Shown here: positions 20,320-31,307 of the stretch, in pieces
Position numbering within the stretch: the first letter of the stretch is position 1
Layout: every line of letters begins with the position of its first letter
From: Ophiosphaerella korrae
Taxonomy: Eukaryota > Ascomycota > Dothideomycetes > Pleosporales > Phaeosphaeriaceae
Direction of reading: 5' to 3'
Length of the DNA: 64,000 bases
Assembly (NCBI GenBank): GCA_028456385.1
Contig: JALNQF010000028.1
Span: forward strand, 248,001-312,000
Translations under genes and position numbers: made by a program
The notes under the pieces: generated by a model
The model's input: only the letters and a program-made list of their open reading frames with translations
Told to the model about the DNA's origin: nothing
The model's database searches: none

Positions 20320-21776
20320 ATGACTCTACACAACGCGGTATACATAGCTCCAAATGAAGCAAATATTCAGTTGGCTATCTCTTCTGATTGAAAAACAAAC
20401 AACTAGGAGGTAGTAAGCCAGCTGCAATAGTCTTTCAAGTGTCTGAGACAACACTCCGTCGCCGACGCGCTGGTATTACTGCCCGACGCGATTGCCAGCC
20501 CAACTCAAGGAAGCTCAGCCAGCTATAGGAGGAGGTAATAGTCGATCCTATTCTCAATCTGGATTCTCGTGGGTTTGCCCTAACTCTGACTACTGTGCGT
20601 GAGATGGCTAATAAGCTGCCCACTCAGCGTAGAGGGGCAGCCCTATCAGCATCTACTAGGCGCGCAACTTTGTCAAGCATACAGACAGCCCTACAACTCG
20701 TTTCAATCACCTATATAATAGGCAGCGAGCCTTGTGTGAGAACCTAGCTACTATAAGTAGCTGGTTTAAGCTAATGCAGCGCACAAGAGTTACGTATAGG
20801 ATAGCTAATAAGGACGTCTACAACTTCGACGAGGCTCGCTTTATAATAGGCAAGATCTAGACTTAACTTATTGCTACTAGGCTAGAGAGGAGAGGCCTGC
20901 CAGAGGCCATTTAGCTAGGCAATCGTAAGTATGTAATAGTAACCTAGGCAATCAATGCTGCTGGCTAGATAGTCCCACTATTACTTATCTTCGCTAGTAA
21001 GTGCTACTTCACTGCCTAGTATATAGAAGACTATATCCTACGAGACTGGCTGCTCTGTCTCTCAATATACATACTTTTTTCTGCGCAGTTGCGGCTCGGT
21101 GATGGAGAGCCGTTATCTCGAGTTTCGTGGTTGACTAATGTATCGGCTCTACGTAGTCAGGTCATGACATGATGAGCCATCATACTGACGATAGCCGTTA
21201 TTCATATGATTGCTGAACCAGATCTTAATTCTCTGGCTGGCGCTGCAGCTCTCCAGGGGTGCGTCGTAGTTGAGTTGATGAGTTGTGGTTGAGTTAGTGG
21301 CGAGCTAGCTTAGTATCGCGTACCAGTATCGCGCACGCGATGCCAGATCGATCGCCATCGCCATCTCATCTGGCACGTACGTAAGCTAGAGGCTTAGTCA
21401 ATGCTTATAAGTGAGCGCGTACGCCGGCACAAGAGCTCGCCGCCAGCATCGATTATTGACGCAACCAATCAACTTAAAAAGGGAGCTCATAAAATTATGC
21501 TGTCAGCTAAGTTAATAAGCGATTGGATCTCTAATCTTGAGAGAGCCAACGAGGCAGCTAGCAAGCGTAAATCGCGGAAGAAGAAGAAGAAGAAGCATAG
21601 AACCCTGACAAAGGGACAAGGAGAGGATATAATTACTCAACTAGAGGCTGATTACCAGATTGATCGTGAACAGCGCGAGAGTAGGCGGCATTCAGGCTCG
21701 CACACACTGTAAGAGGTGCAGAGAGACTGGGCATAACTCACGTACATGTAAAGCAGATAGAAAAGCTACTACTTGA
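20320..21776 (+). pseudogene. Fot1/pogo-family transposase pseudogene
   Basis: The plausible start at 20,320 (MTLHNAVYIAPNEANIQLAI) leads into a CENP-B-like DNA-binding part (LRRRRAGITARRD..., then EEVIVDPILNLDSRGF) and the start of the DDE domain (YNFDEARFIIG, first catalytic Asp). Frames change at least twice and TGG/CAG codons have become TAG (for example 20,851 and 20,911), consistent with RIP. From about 21,062 to 21,390 the expected D-N-G-W ... D-G-H core is absent. Homology resumes at about 21,401 with the basic C-terminal region (KRKSRKKKKKKHRTLTKGQG) and, after a one-base frame change, the zinc knuckle CKRCRETGHNSRTCK ending at 21,776. It cannot be active. Confidence 0.85.
21062..21390. 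other. unidentified insert replacing the transposase core
   Basis: About 330 bp with no similarity that I can see to pogo transposases, located where about 450 bp encoding the second and third catalytic Asp should be. It contains a short hairpin (CGGCTC...GAGCCG, near 21,092-21,113) and CGATCG-rich words near 21,320-21,360. It may be another mobile fragment or filler DNA. Confidence 0.5.
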
Positions 21777-21836
21777 TATATTATATAAATATATACTCTC
21801 TACACCACTGCGTTGTTGAGTTGTACGCTTGAAGAG

Positions 21837-21880
21837 GTGCGCAAAGTTGGTTGGGGGCGCCGCTCGCTTGTAAACCACGT
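21837..21880 (-). repeat. right terminal inverted repeat of the Fot1-like element
   Basis: Reverse complement of the left repeat at 20,255-20,300. It lies about 60 bp after the transposase stop. Confidence 0.88.
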
Positions 21881-22000
21881 TGAGAGAATATTCCGTTTTA
21901 CAATATTCGTTACGATGACGATAAGCTCCAACATTATAGCTTGTCTAGAATTTTTACTTTACTCAGAAGTAATAGCTATCTAAACATACTCCTCAACTAC

Positions 22001-22916
22001 CTACCCAGACCATACCTTTGGTCCTGGGCATGTATATGTAGTCGCCGAGCTTCCGTAAGTATCAACCATAACCCCGGGATCCTTTTGGGATGCATATCCA
22101 GGGATCGTGGCAAGATAATCTCCGCTTGGCTGAGCAGTACCACTACCTATAACCTCTAAAAAAAAAAAGAATATCAGCATGAGAACTTAAGTAATAAGTA
22201 GGACGTGCGTAGAAGAGACATACGAATCTGTGCGCACTCTGCATAGAATTGGGGCGCATTGGCTTGATGGAGGGCAAGGAGCTCATGGCGAATCAAGTAA
22301 TTTCCAGCAGCCAGGGTCTTGGGGATTGTCGACGTCCAGTACAGGTTCTTGAGCACTTTGGCGGTTCCCCAATTTCGTCCGCTCAGAGGCGGTGCTGTCA
22401 TGCCTTCCTGGTCGATCTAGAGAAATAGGTTTAGTGGGCCAGCTCAGAAGAAATGACGAGATCCAAGCCATACCTTGAACCACTTCTTTCCGCTGCCATC
22501 GCAGCTCTTGTGGTCACCTGAGCACTTGTAAAGCCATACCATGACGGGTCCTTGCTCATGTGTCCATTGAGACCAGATAGCTTTGACAGTGCCTCCTGCA
22601 CTAACCTTGGCAACAAGGTCTGCAGAAGTGCCTCCGTTACACATCACTTTCCTATCTGTGATGGTCATTGTTGGGTTGTAGTCGGGCCATTGACGCTGGA
22701 TTGTCTTGGGAGACGAGGCAGGTGAGAAGCCGGTATATCTTAAATGCGCATGTTAGAAACGGATGGCTTGACGGTTGGGTTGCAAAATCAACCACATATG
22801 GGCAATGGTTACCCTGGGTATTTTACGCCGTCAATCTCGTAGCTTGTGACAGCTCCATGAGCAGCAGCCTGGACGACTAGAAGGGCAGTGGTAGCGAAGA
22901 CGTTTGAGAACAGCAT
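22001..22916 (-). CDS. AA9 lytic polysaccharide monooxygenase (GH61)
   Basis: A secreted copper enzyme that oxidatively cleaves cellulose or related glucans. Length is 238 aa. Exons are 22813-22916, 22474-22738, 22224-22416 and 22001-22155, with introns of 74, 57 and 68 bp having normal GT-AG ends and a continuous frame. A signal peptide (MLFSNVFATTALLVVQAAA) is followed directly by His-Gly, so the mature protein begins with the copper-binding His brace. The second ligand lies in WTHEQGPVMVW and the axial Tyr in QFYAECAQ. The RHELLALHQAN block and the C-terminal VWSG are typical. No CBM1 is attached. It fits plant cell-wall degradation. Confidence 0.93.
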
Positions 22917-24273
22917 TATGATAAATGAATCCGTGGATACTCTCTGAGTGGGTACTGTCGTATCTCTTTTGAGCGAACGGCCATCTGCTGCATTTATACA
23001 CTTGGGTCGCTAGCTAGGCAGTGTGTTGTAATAGGTCTCCATAGCCACACTAAATTGTCGCCCTTCGTTATCACGAGGCGCAACAAGTGCTCCATTATCG
23101 ATAACACTGATAGTGTTTGTGATATATTTTGCACTATATTTGATGTTGCTGTCGGACCGGCTCAGTCTAATTGGTTGAAAGTCAATTTACTCGCCTTGCC
23201 AGCCGCGATCGTCCATGCCGGCTCTTCGAATACCGAACCAGATCAAGAATCTATGTTCATACCCCGTATCGCCCCAGGAATTTAATATGACTGGTGCAGT
23301 GAACCATGTGGAATGACGGTGCGGTAGTCTGAAGATCTCGCAAGGGGGTGTAGGGCGTTTTGGAGTGCAAGAGTGCATGAAGAACATGAAAGTTGGTATT
23401 TTAGATATACTGAAGTCATTTGAACGAGAAGGCGATGCTTTGAACTTGTAAATCGTGGTTGTGCCATAGATCACTCGATCTGCGAAACGCCGCCACAACG
23501 GTCCAAAGCTCGCATCCGGGTAATGCAGTTTATATGACACTCCATGCGTTGTAACTGAGTGCTAACTCAGTGCTTATACAGAGGATAGACGCTGTAATGT
23601 TCTAGAAGCTTCTATGACTTCTTTAATATTGTAGTGTTAAATAAAATGCTGATTCACCTCTTGAACCACAAGCGTGCTCCATTGGGGCAGGGTTTAGATA
23701 TTTGAATTCTAAACGAACATTCTAAGAATTGAGAGACCTAAAGACTTAATACGGAAAGCATCAAACTACCTGAAGGTAGTATCAGTCGCTTACACTTCTA
23801 TTATAGATGTCAATGTTGTAGATATGCTCCAAAACCCACAGGCACGGATTTCGAAAGGATTGAGTCCAGTATATCTTCACTTCGAAGGAAAGATGCGGTA
23901 GCTAGAAAAGACTGAAAGGTACGTGTAACAGAGTTGCACTATCATCTTGTTATGGAAAGTGGAAGCGTGAAGAACGATCTTTGTGTGAATGAGAAGTTGA
24001 TCAAACTACTGTCTAAATGTAAAGCTATGTACGATCAGATCTATATACTTGAGGATCGGTGAGACTGATGATCCGGTGCCCGATCACCTCGGTAGGCGAT
24101 CTCAGGGTCGTGTGATCCTCTCCTGGGCACTGTTTTCCACTACACATCTTCAATAACCCTAGTGCATGGAAGTCTAAATTCCATCTGGACCCATAATACC
24201 GACTGTGAATCGTGTATTCACTTTAAAGATTGCAAAAAGCTTGTTGCTAATATGTTATCCAAAGGCCATAAAA
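22917..24273. other. intergenic region, no gene seen
   Basis: About 1.36 kb between the AA9 start and the 3' end of the permease gene. The AA9 promoter must lie at its left end. The 117-codon minus frame (23,187-23,540) has no recognisable motif. GATC-rich, partly palindromic sequence lies at 24,050-24,130 (for example GGATCGGTGAGACTGATGATCC). Confidence 0.5.
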
Positions 24274-26130
24274 CTAACTTGCAAGTACCTGAACATCTTT
24301 CCCGCGTACCTCTTCGTCCTTTGGTCCTCCGTGCATAGTCTCTTCATCATAGCGTTCATTGTCGCTGTCATGATAAGCAACCGAAATGTCCGTGATCTCA
24401 TCTCCTACTTCCATCCAAACGTCGCTTGTGGCCGGAATAGGCGATATTTTACAGAGCCCCCAGTATGAAATGGATGCCACAAGAAAGCCAGCGAAGAAGT
24501 TGAGGTCATAAATGCGCCGCGCGCCAACAGGCACATCTTTACCAATAGCTCCAACGAAACCAACAATGTTGATCAGAACGCCAGCAATGTACGCGGCATA
24601 ACCCCGCCAATGGAACCCAAATGTGTAGTAGTATGGACCTGTAGATTTCCCCGAATATAAGTCCCTGATTTGGAGGTAGCCCTTTCTCACCCAGTAATAG
24701 TCTGAAATCATGACACCTGCGATCGAAGACAGGAAGACAGAGTATGCTGAGAGGTATGTGGTGAAACTGTTGGTGTCTTTGAGAAGTTGCCATGGGCACA
24801 TGACCAGACCAACAAGCGCGCATACATATCCACCCCGTCTAATGCTGATCCAGCGAGGTGCCAGTGCAGTCATATCTGTTCCAGCAGAGATCGAATTGGC
24901 GGCAATGTTAGTTCCGAGTTGCGCAAGGGTGAAAGCAGCAGAAATGATGAAAACCCCGAATCGCTGACCAGACCCTCTGTTTTCGTCTAGGAAGCTTTCG
25001 AGTAGTAGGAGCGGATTCCAAATTGGTTTGCCAAAGATAATGGTGGAGGACGAGGATACGATGATACCGATGAAAGAAGTGACTGCGAAGCCAACGGGAA
25101 TCGTGATTAACTGTGGCAAGAAGGCATCCAATGGTTTGCGTGCAAATCGTGCAAAGTCTGGGTCGTTGACGATCAGAGTCGCAAAATTGGCGATGGCGCT
25201 CATGATTCCCCGAACCATTAGCCATCCAAGTGCGGATCCACTTTTTGTACCTGATTGATGGATGATTGGACCGATGCCTTTTGCTCGCACAATGGCCCAT
25301 ATGAAAAAGGCTATTCCAGCTGTGGGTACGAAGTAAGCCTTGACTGTAAACAAGTGTCGAATTTTGTTGACTGGAGGCCAGATGAATGGTAGGGAACCCA
25401 ACCAGAATAAGAAGAAAGACACAAAGTGGACGGTCGAAGTGCCTGAATTGGGGATACCATTTTTGATTCCACCTGAGCCTCCGGGGAGATCCTATAAATG
25501 TTAGTTGGCACTTATTTCAATAGTGCTGTGAATACGTGCATCACGCCAGCTGTTCCATATGGAGCGAATCATGAGGTAAACACAGGTACCACCAATCCAT
25601 GCTTGCACGCCATACCAGATGCAAGCCATGGCTGCACGATTGAAAACAGGCCATAGTGCACCCCAGACTCCAAAGGAAGCGCGATTAACAACGGGAAAAG
25701 AGATGTGGTACGTTGCACCGATTCGGCCAGTCAGACAGACGAAGCAGGCGGCAATAGAATAGCCGAGCTGTATGTGCATCAGCGAAACATGTCACAAGAC
25801 AACTATCGTGCCGACTTACCCAGACACAAATCCAAGACTGCCACCAGGAAAGGCCATCGACAATGTTAGATGAGGAAATCATCCAGGTATTGATGTTGAA
25901 AGAGTCGGCAATCCAGAAGCCGACAAAGTTCCACGCACCCCATTCACGCCGTTTAGGCTCTACCTAACAATAGAAATCAGCATACCATATCGAAGCACCA
26001 CACAAAGTACACTAACGGGCTTGAGGTCCTCATTGAAAAGCATAAGCTGAGCCGTGGTGAGGTTGGGCTCGCTTTCCACAGCGAATTTGTCGAACCAACG
26101 AGCGATCCTGGCCTTCTTTGTCTCCTCCAT
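24274..26130 (-). CDS. NCS1-family nucleobase/allantoin permease
   Basis: A plasma-membrane proton symporter for uracil, allantoin or related compounds (FUR/DAL4-like branch), about 559 aa. Exons are 26017-26130, 25820-25963, 25545-25767 and 24274-25472, with introns of 53, 52, 72 bp. The third junction is the least certain: a donor GTGATG at 25,544 and acceptor CAG at 25,473 give [18 protein letters not shown], which fits the family spacing. Signature segments are [20 protein letters not shown] (TM1), [42 protein letters not shown] and [12 protein letters not shown]. About 12 membrane spans are expected, with an acidic cytosolic tail (about the last 50 residues). Substrate choice within NCS1 cannot be read reliably. 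Confidence 0.88.
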
Positions 26131-26882
26131 GACGGTGACTTTGCAAAGAAAAAGTATGTCGTCCGAAAGGAAAGCAGAGGCGGTGGCCGAAGGGTTTATG
26201 AAGCTGTTGCTGCCAGGTCGGATGGATGATGATCCCAGTCACAATGACGTGGGGGGATTTGGTGCGCCTGGGCTTTGCAAAAGGCACCAAAATTTTGCTT
26301 GGTCGACTCATTCAATCGGTGTTGTTGGAGCAGATGAACCGTACTTAAATTCACCCTAGCCTAGTCGCGCATTTCCGATAGCTTAGCATGTTCACAATCT
26401 TTTTTTTTTTTTGCTGATAAGGCTTTCGCAGAGAAAGTGTACCAATAGATGGGCATTACGCACGAGCATCGTAACGGCATCGCATGCCCCCAGCCCAATG
26501 TCCGCGATAGGAGCTACGCTTGCAAATGCATAATTTGTGCGGTGCCGTAGAGGTGACTCGATAGAAACATGTCACTACGAATTCATCACCCCCTCTCAGG
26601 GGACTTCTTATCTTTCAACATTCGACCGTTGTAGATATCATACCAGTATCTACTTAGGGTCTCGCTTGATAGTCACCGGGCTGCGTGCTACCACAAAAGG
26701 GGAATGGTGTGCTCTCCAAAGTAGGGGAGGGGCAGATAGGATCAAATGTGGGGAGCCAATCAGAGGCCATTGCGCCTTGATTATTCCATCTCATCGAGTA
26801 AACCCTCGTCACCTCCCATGGGCACCCCTCATACATGACTCTCTTTGGTCGTTATCGTCCTAAATCTGGCTAACATCTGCAT
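26131..26882. promoter_or_regulatory. permease upstream region with GATA-type sites
   Basis: This gap of about 750 bp contains the promoter of the permease and the 3' flank of URB2. GATAAG occurs at 26,416-26,421 (plus) and 26,607-26,612 (minus). Such sites bind AreA/NIT2-type nitrogen regulators in fungi, which commonly control nucleobase and allantoin transporters; control here is inferred. A T run lies at 26,401-26,412. Confidence 0.5.
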
Positions 26883-29800
26883 CTATTGCTCTGCAACCAC
26901 GAATCTTTCCTTCCGCCCATGCACATTCTCCCATTCTCCCCAAACGCCCCTCCAAACGTCCTTTTCACTCTGACCCAGCCCAGCAAACATGGCATCTAGC
27001 GCCTCCTTATCCAAAACAGCCGTACCTATCACTTCCCATAGACCTGGTAAAAGCTTCGCTCGTACTTCCGGCGCTAATCTCCCTGATAGTTGAAAGCGGC
27101 AGAAAGATGCGAGAAGAGGGTACATGAAGTGGCTAGCTGTTTCGCGGGCCGCTTTTGTCCCATCGTGAAGATGTTTGGTTTTCTGTGAGTGACGACCATG
27201 TTTCAAAATGGACGACTGCGGCGGGTTGCAAAGCGTGCTAAGGACACGTGTATACTGGCTTGCGTTCAGTGGCGTGAGGCAAACAAATGTAGTAAGGCTA
27301 TTGCTTCTCAACCAGCATGGAAGGGCGCCGCTCCGTGAAGAAGTTGGAATAAACAGGCAAAAGAGGAGGCCTTGAAGAAGTGGCAAAAGAAGGTGACATC
27401 TCCCTCCTAGTTTGCTGCGATGTACAAGCAACATCAGCCGGCCTGTTTCACAGATGCGTGTGAAAATATGACAGGCGTTGTCGACAGAGAGTGCGGCACA
27501 AGTACGCGAGGTAAGCTTGACCAACACACTAAGAACACACTCAGTACTATGTTGGGTTGTGAGGGCCGGCTTATCATTCAGTATCGTATTGATACTGTCC
27601 ATAAGCGCATTGAAGGATATGTCATTTGAGGTTTTGGAAAGCAAACAGCAAAGTTTGGGCAGAATCGCAAGCTGCTTTCGTCGAAGTTCAGGGTCCGTGG
27701 CGACCTTATCAGGCATAGTAGAAAGAAGGTTGTTGAGGATGCGGTAGGATGCCGACTGATCGAGCGGGTCTTGAACACCTGTAAGAATTGTCACGAGACG
27801 TACCTTTTCGGTCGTTTCAAAGGGTGTAAGAATGTTAGTCAAGGTTGCAAGCGCGGATCTTTTCACTTCCTGGGCTACCGACTCATGAATAATCCTTGCC
27901 GTTAAAGTAATTAGCCACTCGGCGTTCGGGTATAGCTTGTAGCTAGCCACCAACATGTGCAGTTGTGCCGTGTGCTCTACGACACTGATGGAGCTCGAGG
28001 TGCTTGATGACATAAAAGACTCAAGGTCTGCGTGATTGGAAACCCATGTGCGAAGCCAAGCTGAGGTTGCTTTGAATAGGGTAGAATCCCCCAAGAGAGT
28101 GGGGCATAATTCGTTGAAAGCAGCCAAGGTGTCACGAAGAGGCACAGAGTCGTCTGTGTTGAGGTTGTCATCTGTGAGGCATTGTTTCAAAAGTGCCACA
28201 TAGTGCTTGATACTCAAGAGCTGTGAGTCTTTTTGCTCTAGAATAGTTGCTCTGAGTATAGCAAGACCAGTCGCCGAGACGATACTGCTGTCCTTGGTCA
28301 ACTTATCAAGTCTCTTTTGATAATCACCAAGAAAAGCTCTGTTTTGTGATTGGTTTTGATTGGGTATGATATGGCTGAGCATCAGCTGACACAAACGCTG
28401 GATTTGTTGACGCAGTATTTGTGATTTCGACCCTTGTTTTTGCAGCTGAGCAGCAATGTCAAATATAACCACACCATTGGATGAAATAGTGGCTGACGCA
28501 TTTGGAACCTCCATGAGCTGCACCATTCCTGCTAGCAAGCCTACTGCATCTGACGAGTCTGTGGATAAGAGGATTGACAGTCGGTTTAAGATAGCTTCTC
28601 TTTGGTCGCGTGATAGTGCAGATGGCTGTATATGCAAGAGAGCCTTCACAGCGACGTTGCGTAAATGGTTATCCTCATCTTGATTGAGGGCATCCGAGAG
28701 TGCTAAGGCAAAGACGTGATGCAGAGCCGGCTTTCCATGTCCAAAAACTGCCTCAGCAAGGTAGCCACTACTCGCATTCCCGTCATCTAAGGTCGCAAGT
28801 TTAGCTAGCATGGCAAGGAATGACTCTCGAGATATTCGTGCGTCCAAATGACCCAACAATGAAATATAGTTAACACAAAAGATTTCCACCGCTTTTCTCT
28901 GCTCCTGGGGTTGCAAGTGGTCAAAAGGTAAGCTCTTCGCAATTTTGCGCAGAACCTTTTGCACTTGTTCTGCAGACCTAGGAATTGCTTGAAAGCGATC
29001 GCATGTATCAAATAAAAACATCATTGCCGCTGCCTGTGTTAGCGAATCCAATTGCACACCATCCGTTTCTTTGTTGTTTGTGAATATATCCTTCGAAGCT
29101 TGTTCCATCAGCGGGTATAGTAGTTCTTGCTGTATGCACGAAGAAGCATGAATTTCGATGGGCCAAAGCTTGGCAGCGAGCTGGCAGAGTGTAAACCATG
29201 AATAGGCGAGCTCTGTGTGTGCTCTGATTTGGTGGTTCTGGACCCGTGTAGCATAGGATACGAATACCGAATGTAGTTGCAGTTTGAGTGTGGCTGCAAT
29301 GTCACAAGACCGAATTGACTGTAATATAGCAGGAATGATGACAGCGCTACTGGATGCCTCCTGAAAAGCATCAAGCTTACGGAAATTGGTACAACCGTCT
29401 AATTGCATACTCAACGCACCATTCAGAGCGTCTAGCCGATTAGCATGCTCCTTGATAAGCTCCTCAACTTGACCTTGAGTGAGGGATGCTTCCAATGACT
29501 CAGAGAACGCAGTTGTCAAGCTCCGAGTCTCCCAAATGGGCTCGTTGTCCCCCTCCGGAACTTTGCGTTTGCCATTTTTATAGCTTTTGATCAATTGGAC
29601 ATCCCACCGGCGAATGAAGCCAAGGAGATTCCGGTTCCGCGAGAAGGCCAAGATTAGAGGGACTAAAATATTTTTTTGTATTAGGTCGCGGCCTGAATTT
29701 CCGCTAATTTTTGTGGTTGCCGTCTCTAAAGGCGTGCTGTGAACATCTGTGCTTGAGATGTGATCGAATAGTATCGTCGCAAGATCTACTGACTGCTCAC

Positions 29801-31307
29801 TGGGATCATCCAAGGTAGATCGAGGCTCCACTACGAACATAGACGCATCGAGCTGAATTAGGGATGCGATGAGGTCCCACTGCACTTCTCTGCCCATACC
29901 CTTTGAATGTTTGATACCACAATGATACCAGAAGATGTCCTTCATTACAGAAGTGTCGATTGCGATATTGTGCACTTGCAGTACTTGCAATGTATTTTGC
30001 AGAGCGGCGAGGGATAATTTTGATGTAGGAGACTCTGGTTGCTCGTTCAACGAGCACCCCGCACATTCAGCCAGGGACAAAAACGCAGCCTGGATCCAAG
30101 GTTTCTCAGCGAGGCGATTCTTTGGTGTTTTAGAAGGGCAGGCACGAATAGTCAAAGCTAGCAAGTAGGTAAATGCTTTGGATACCGAGATAAAATGATT
30201 TGGAGTACCCTGAACAACACCTTCTGCCTGCACAGCTTGTAAGAAAATCCCTCGAAGAGGTTGGAGGTTGTTGAGCAGTACTAAGGCAGGTTTGGGATTT
30301 GAATTCTTTTTGGCTGTTTCTGGGTTAGTCTCAGCGTAGAATGCCGCCCTGGACGGGGCGATTAGATGCCTTATAAGCAGCTTATCGAGGGCTTGTATGC
30401 TCGCATCCAGTGCTTTGGTGGGAAGCTGTTCCGGCTTCAATGTGCGCGCATTGGTGAGGGTATCAATCAGCTGAAGAGTGGCCACCAGACAGTGGCTGGC
30501 AAAATCTGTCGAGGACGATCCCATGTGGTCGCCAGAGTCGACGATGCGCAGGTCCCAGATTTCGACGACTATAGATAGGTCGACTAATGATTTCAGAGCT
30601 TGAGGGGTGGCATCTAGTATCGAAGTGCTGGTGAGCAGCCGTTGCACAACCTGGAACCAGGACTTGAGAATCCGAGAAGCTTGTACACTGTCTGTCCTCA
30701 AGACCATCTTGATAAGCTCCGTCTGTGTGGGGTCGCATGGCTGAGCGTCTGCGGCCGGTAGTCGTGTGATTGATTTCAACACAGTGGTAAGCGTATGAAA
30801 AAGGAGGGCAGGGTGGCCAGATGCAGGCGACAGTACTGTGGAAGGGGATGGTGCGGGCGACGGGCGCTTTCGTTTCCGCGAGGGTGTAGTTTGGTGGTGT
30901 GTAGTATGCGCCGATGCACTAAACACGCCCTGTTCGAAGCTGTTTGTCAAGGTACTTTCCAAAATGGTCGTAAAGCCGACGTCCCGCAGGTGCGGAGCAC
31001 TACGGGAGACGGGCAGCATGTGCAGCATGCACTCCAGGAGTTGCCATACCGCAGGCGTCCCCCGCGCCTCTGTCCCTACGGCAGTCCCGTTGCTGAGCTT
31101 GTCAAGAAGCCAGCGCAGCACCCATTCGGCACGTGCGCGAACGACATGGCGCAATGCTTGCGCCCGCACCTGGTCGCCTTGGTGGTGGAGGTCTCGCCAG
31201 TTGTCTGGCAGGCGGATGAGGTCAGCTACCTGGCGAATCTGGTCGTCGAGGAGTGGAAAGTCGTGGGAGACAGACTGCAGGCGTGGCCGGGTCGGAAGAG
31301 GGGCCAT
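26883..31307 (-). CDS. URB2: Urb2/Npa2 ribosome biogenesis protein
   Basis: A nucleolar factor for early 60S pre-ribosome assembly and 27S pre-rRNA processing. About 1,474 aa from the second Met (MAPLPTRPRLQSV, 31,307). An in-frame Met 20 codons upstream (31,367) has a less likely leader. The protein is mostly helical repeats. The clearest family signal is near the C-terminus: HRSKLGGRCHLLLPLLQGLLFCLF, then ASFCRFQLSGRLAPEVRAKLLPGLWEVIG and the closing LDAMFAGLGQSEKDVWRGVWGEWE, which fit the Urb2/Npa2 domain. No intron is needed. Its start faces MIC10 across about 210 bp. The assignment rests on C-terminal pattern and size, with no alignment. Confidence 0.8.
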   Translation of the reverse strand: MAPLPTRPRLQSVSHDFPLLDDQIRQVADLIRLPDNWRDLHHQGDQVRAQALRHVVRARAEWVLRWLLDKLSNGTAVGTEARGTPAVWQLLECMLHMLPVSRSAPHLRDVGFTTILESTLTNSFEQGVFSASAHTTHHQTTPSRKRKRPSPAPSPSTVLSPASGHPALLFHTLTTVLKSITRLPAADAQPCDPTQTELIKMVLRTDSVQASRILKSWFQVVQRLLTSTSILDATPQALKSLVDLSIVVEIWDLRIVDSGDHMGSSSTDFASHCLVATLQLIDTLTNARTLKPEQLPTKALDASIQALDKLLIRHLIAPSRAAFYAETNPETAKKNSNPKPALVLLNNLQPLRGIFLQAVQAEGVVQGTPNHFISVSKAFTYLLALTIRACPSKTPKNRLAEKPWIQAAFLSLAECAGCSLNEQPESPTSKLSLAALQNTLQVLQVHNIAIDTSVMKDIFWYHCGIKHSKGMGREVQWDLIASLIQLDASMFVVEPRSTLDDPSEQSVDLATILFDHISSTDVHSTPLETATTKISGNSGRDLIQKNILVPLILAFSRNRNLLGFIRRWDVQLIKSYKNGKRKVPEGDNEPIWETRSLTTAFSESLEASLTQGQVEELIKEHANRLDALNGALSMQLDGCTNFRKLDAFQEASSSAVIIPAILQSIRSCDIAATLKLQLHSVFVSYATRVQNHQIRAHTELAYSWFTLCQLAAKLWPIEIHASSCIQQELLYPLMEQASKDIFTNNKETDGVQLDSLTQAAAMMFLFDTCDRFQAIPRSAEQVQKVLRKIAKSLPFDHLQPQEQRKAVEIFCVNYISLLGHLDARISRESFLAMLAKLATLDDGNASSGYLAEAVFGHGKPALHHVFALALSDALNQDEDNHLRNVAVKALLHIQPSALSRDQREAILNRLSILLSTDSSDAVGLLAGMVQLMEVPNASATISSNGVVIFDIAAQLQKQGSKSQILRQQIQRLCQLMLSHIIPNQNQSQNRAFLGDYQKRLDKLTKDSSIVSATGLAILRATILEQKDSQLLSIKHYVALLKQCLTDDNLNTDDSVPLRDTLAAFNELCPTLLGDSTLFKATSAWLRTWVSNHADLESFMSSSTSSSISVVEHTAQLHMLVASYKLYPNAEWLITLTARIIHESVAQEVKRSALATLTNILTPFETTEKVRLVTILTGVQDPLDQSASYRILNNLLSTMPDKVATDPELRRKQLAILPKLCCLLSKTSNDISFNALMDSINTILNDKPALTTQHSTECVLSVLVKLTSRTCAALSVDNACHIFTRICETGRLMLLVHRSKLGGRCHLLLPLLQGLLFCLFIPTSSRSGALPCWLRSNSLTTFVCLTPLNASQYTRVLSTLCNPPQSSILKHGRHSQKTKHLHDGTKAARETASHFMYPLLASFCRFQLSGRLAPEVRAKLLPGLWEVIGTAVLDKEALDAMFAGLGQSEKDVWRGVWGEWENVHGRKERFVVAEQ

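Larger units (their letters stand above)
20255..21880 (+). mobile_element. Fot1/pogo-like DNA transposon, degenerate
   Basis: Terminal inverted repeats of about 44 bp bound the element: left 20,255-20,300 (ACGTGGTTTACAAGCGAGCG...) and right 21,837-21,880, which is its reverse complement apart from a C-run length difference. The left flank is TA; the right flank is TG. Between them lies a broken pogo-family transposase on the plus strand. Length is about 1.63 kb, shorter than the roughly 1.9 kb of intact Fot1/Pot2-type elements, because the catalytic middle has been replaced. Confidence 0.88.

Noticed and set aside
23187..23540. A 117-codon minus-strand frame between AA9 and the permease
   Set aside because: No motif, signal peptide or splice support; random-frame length for this composition.
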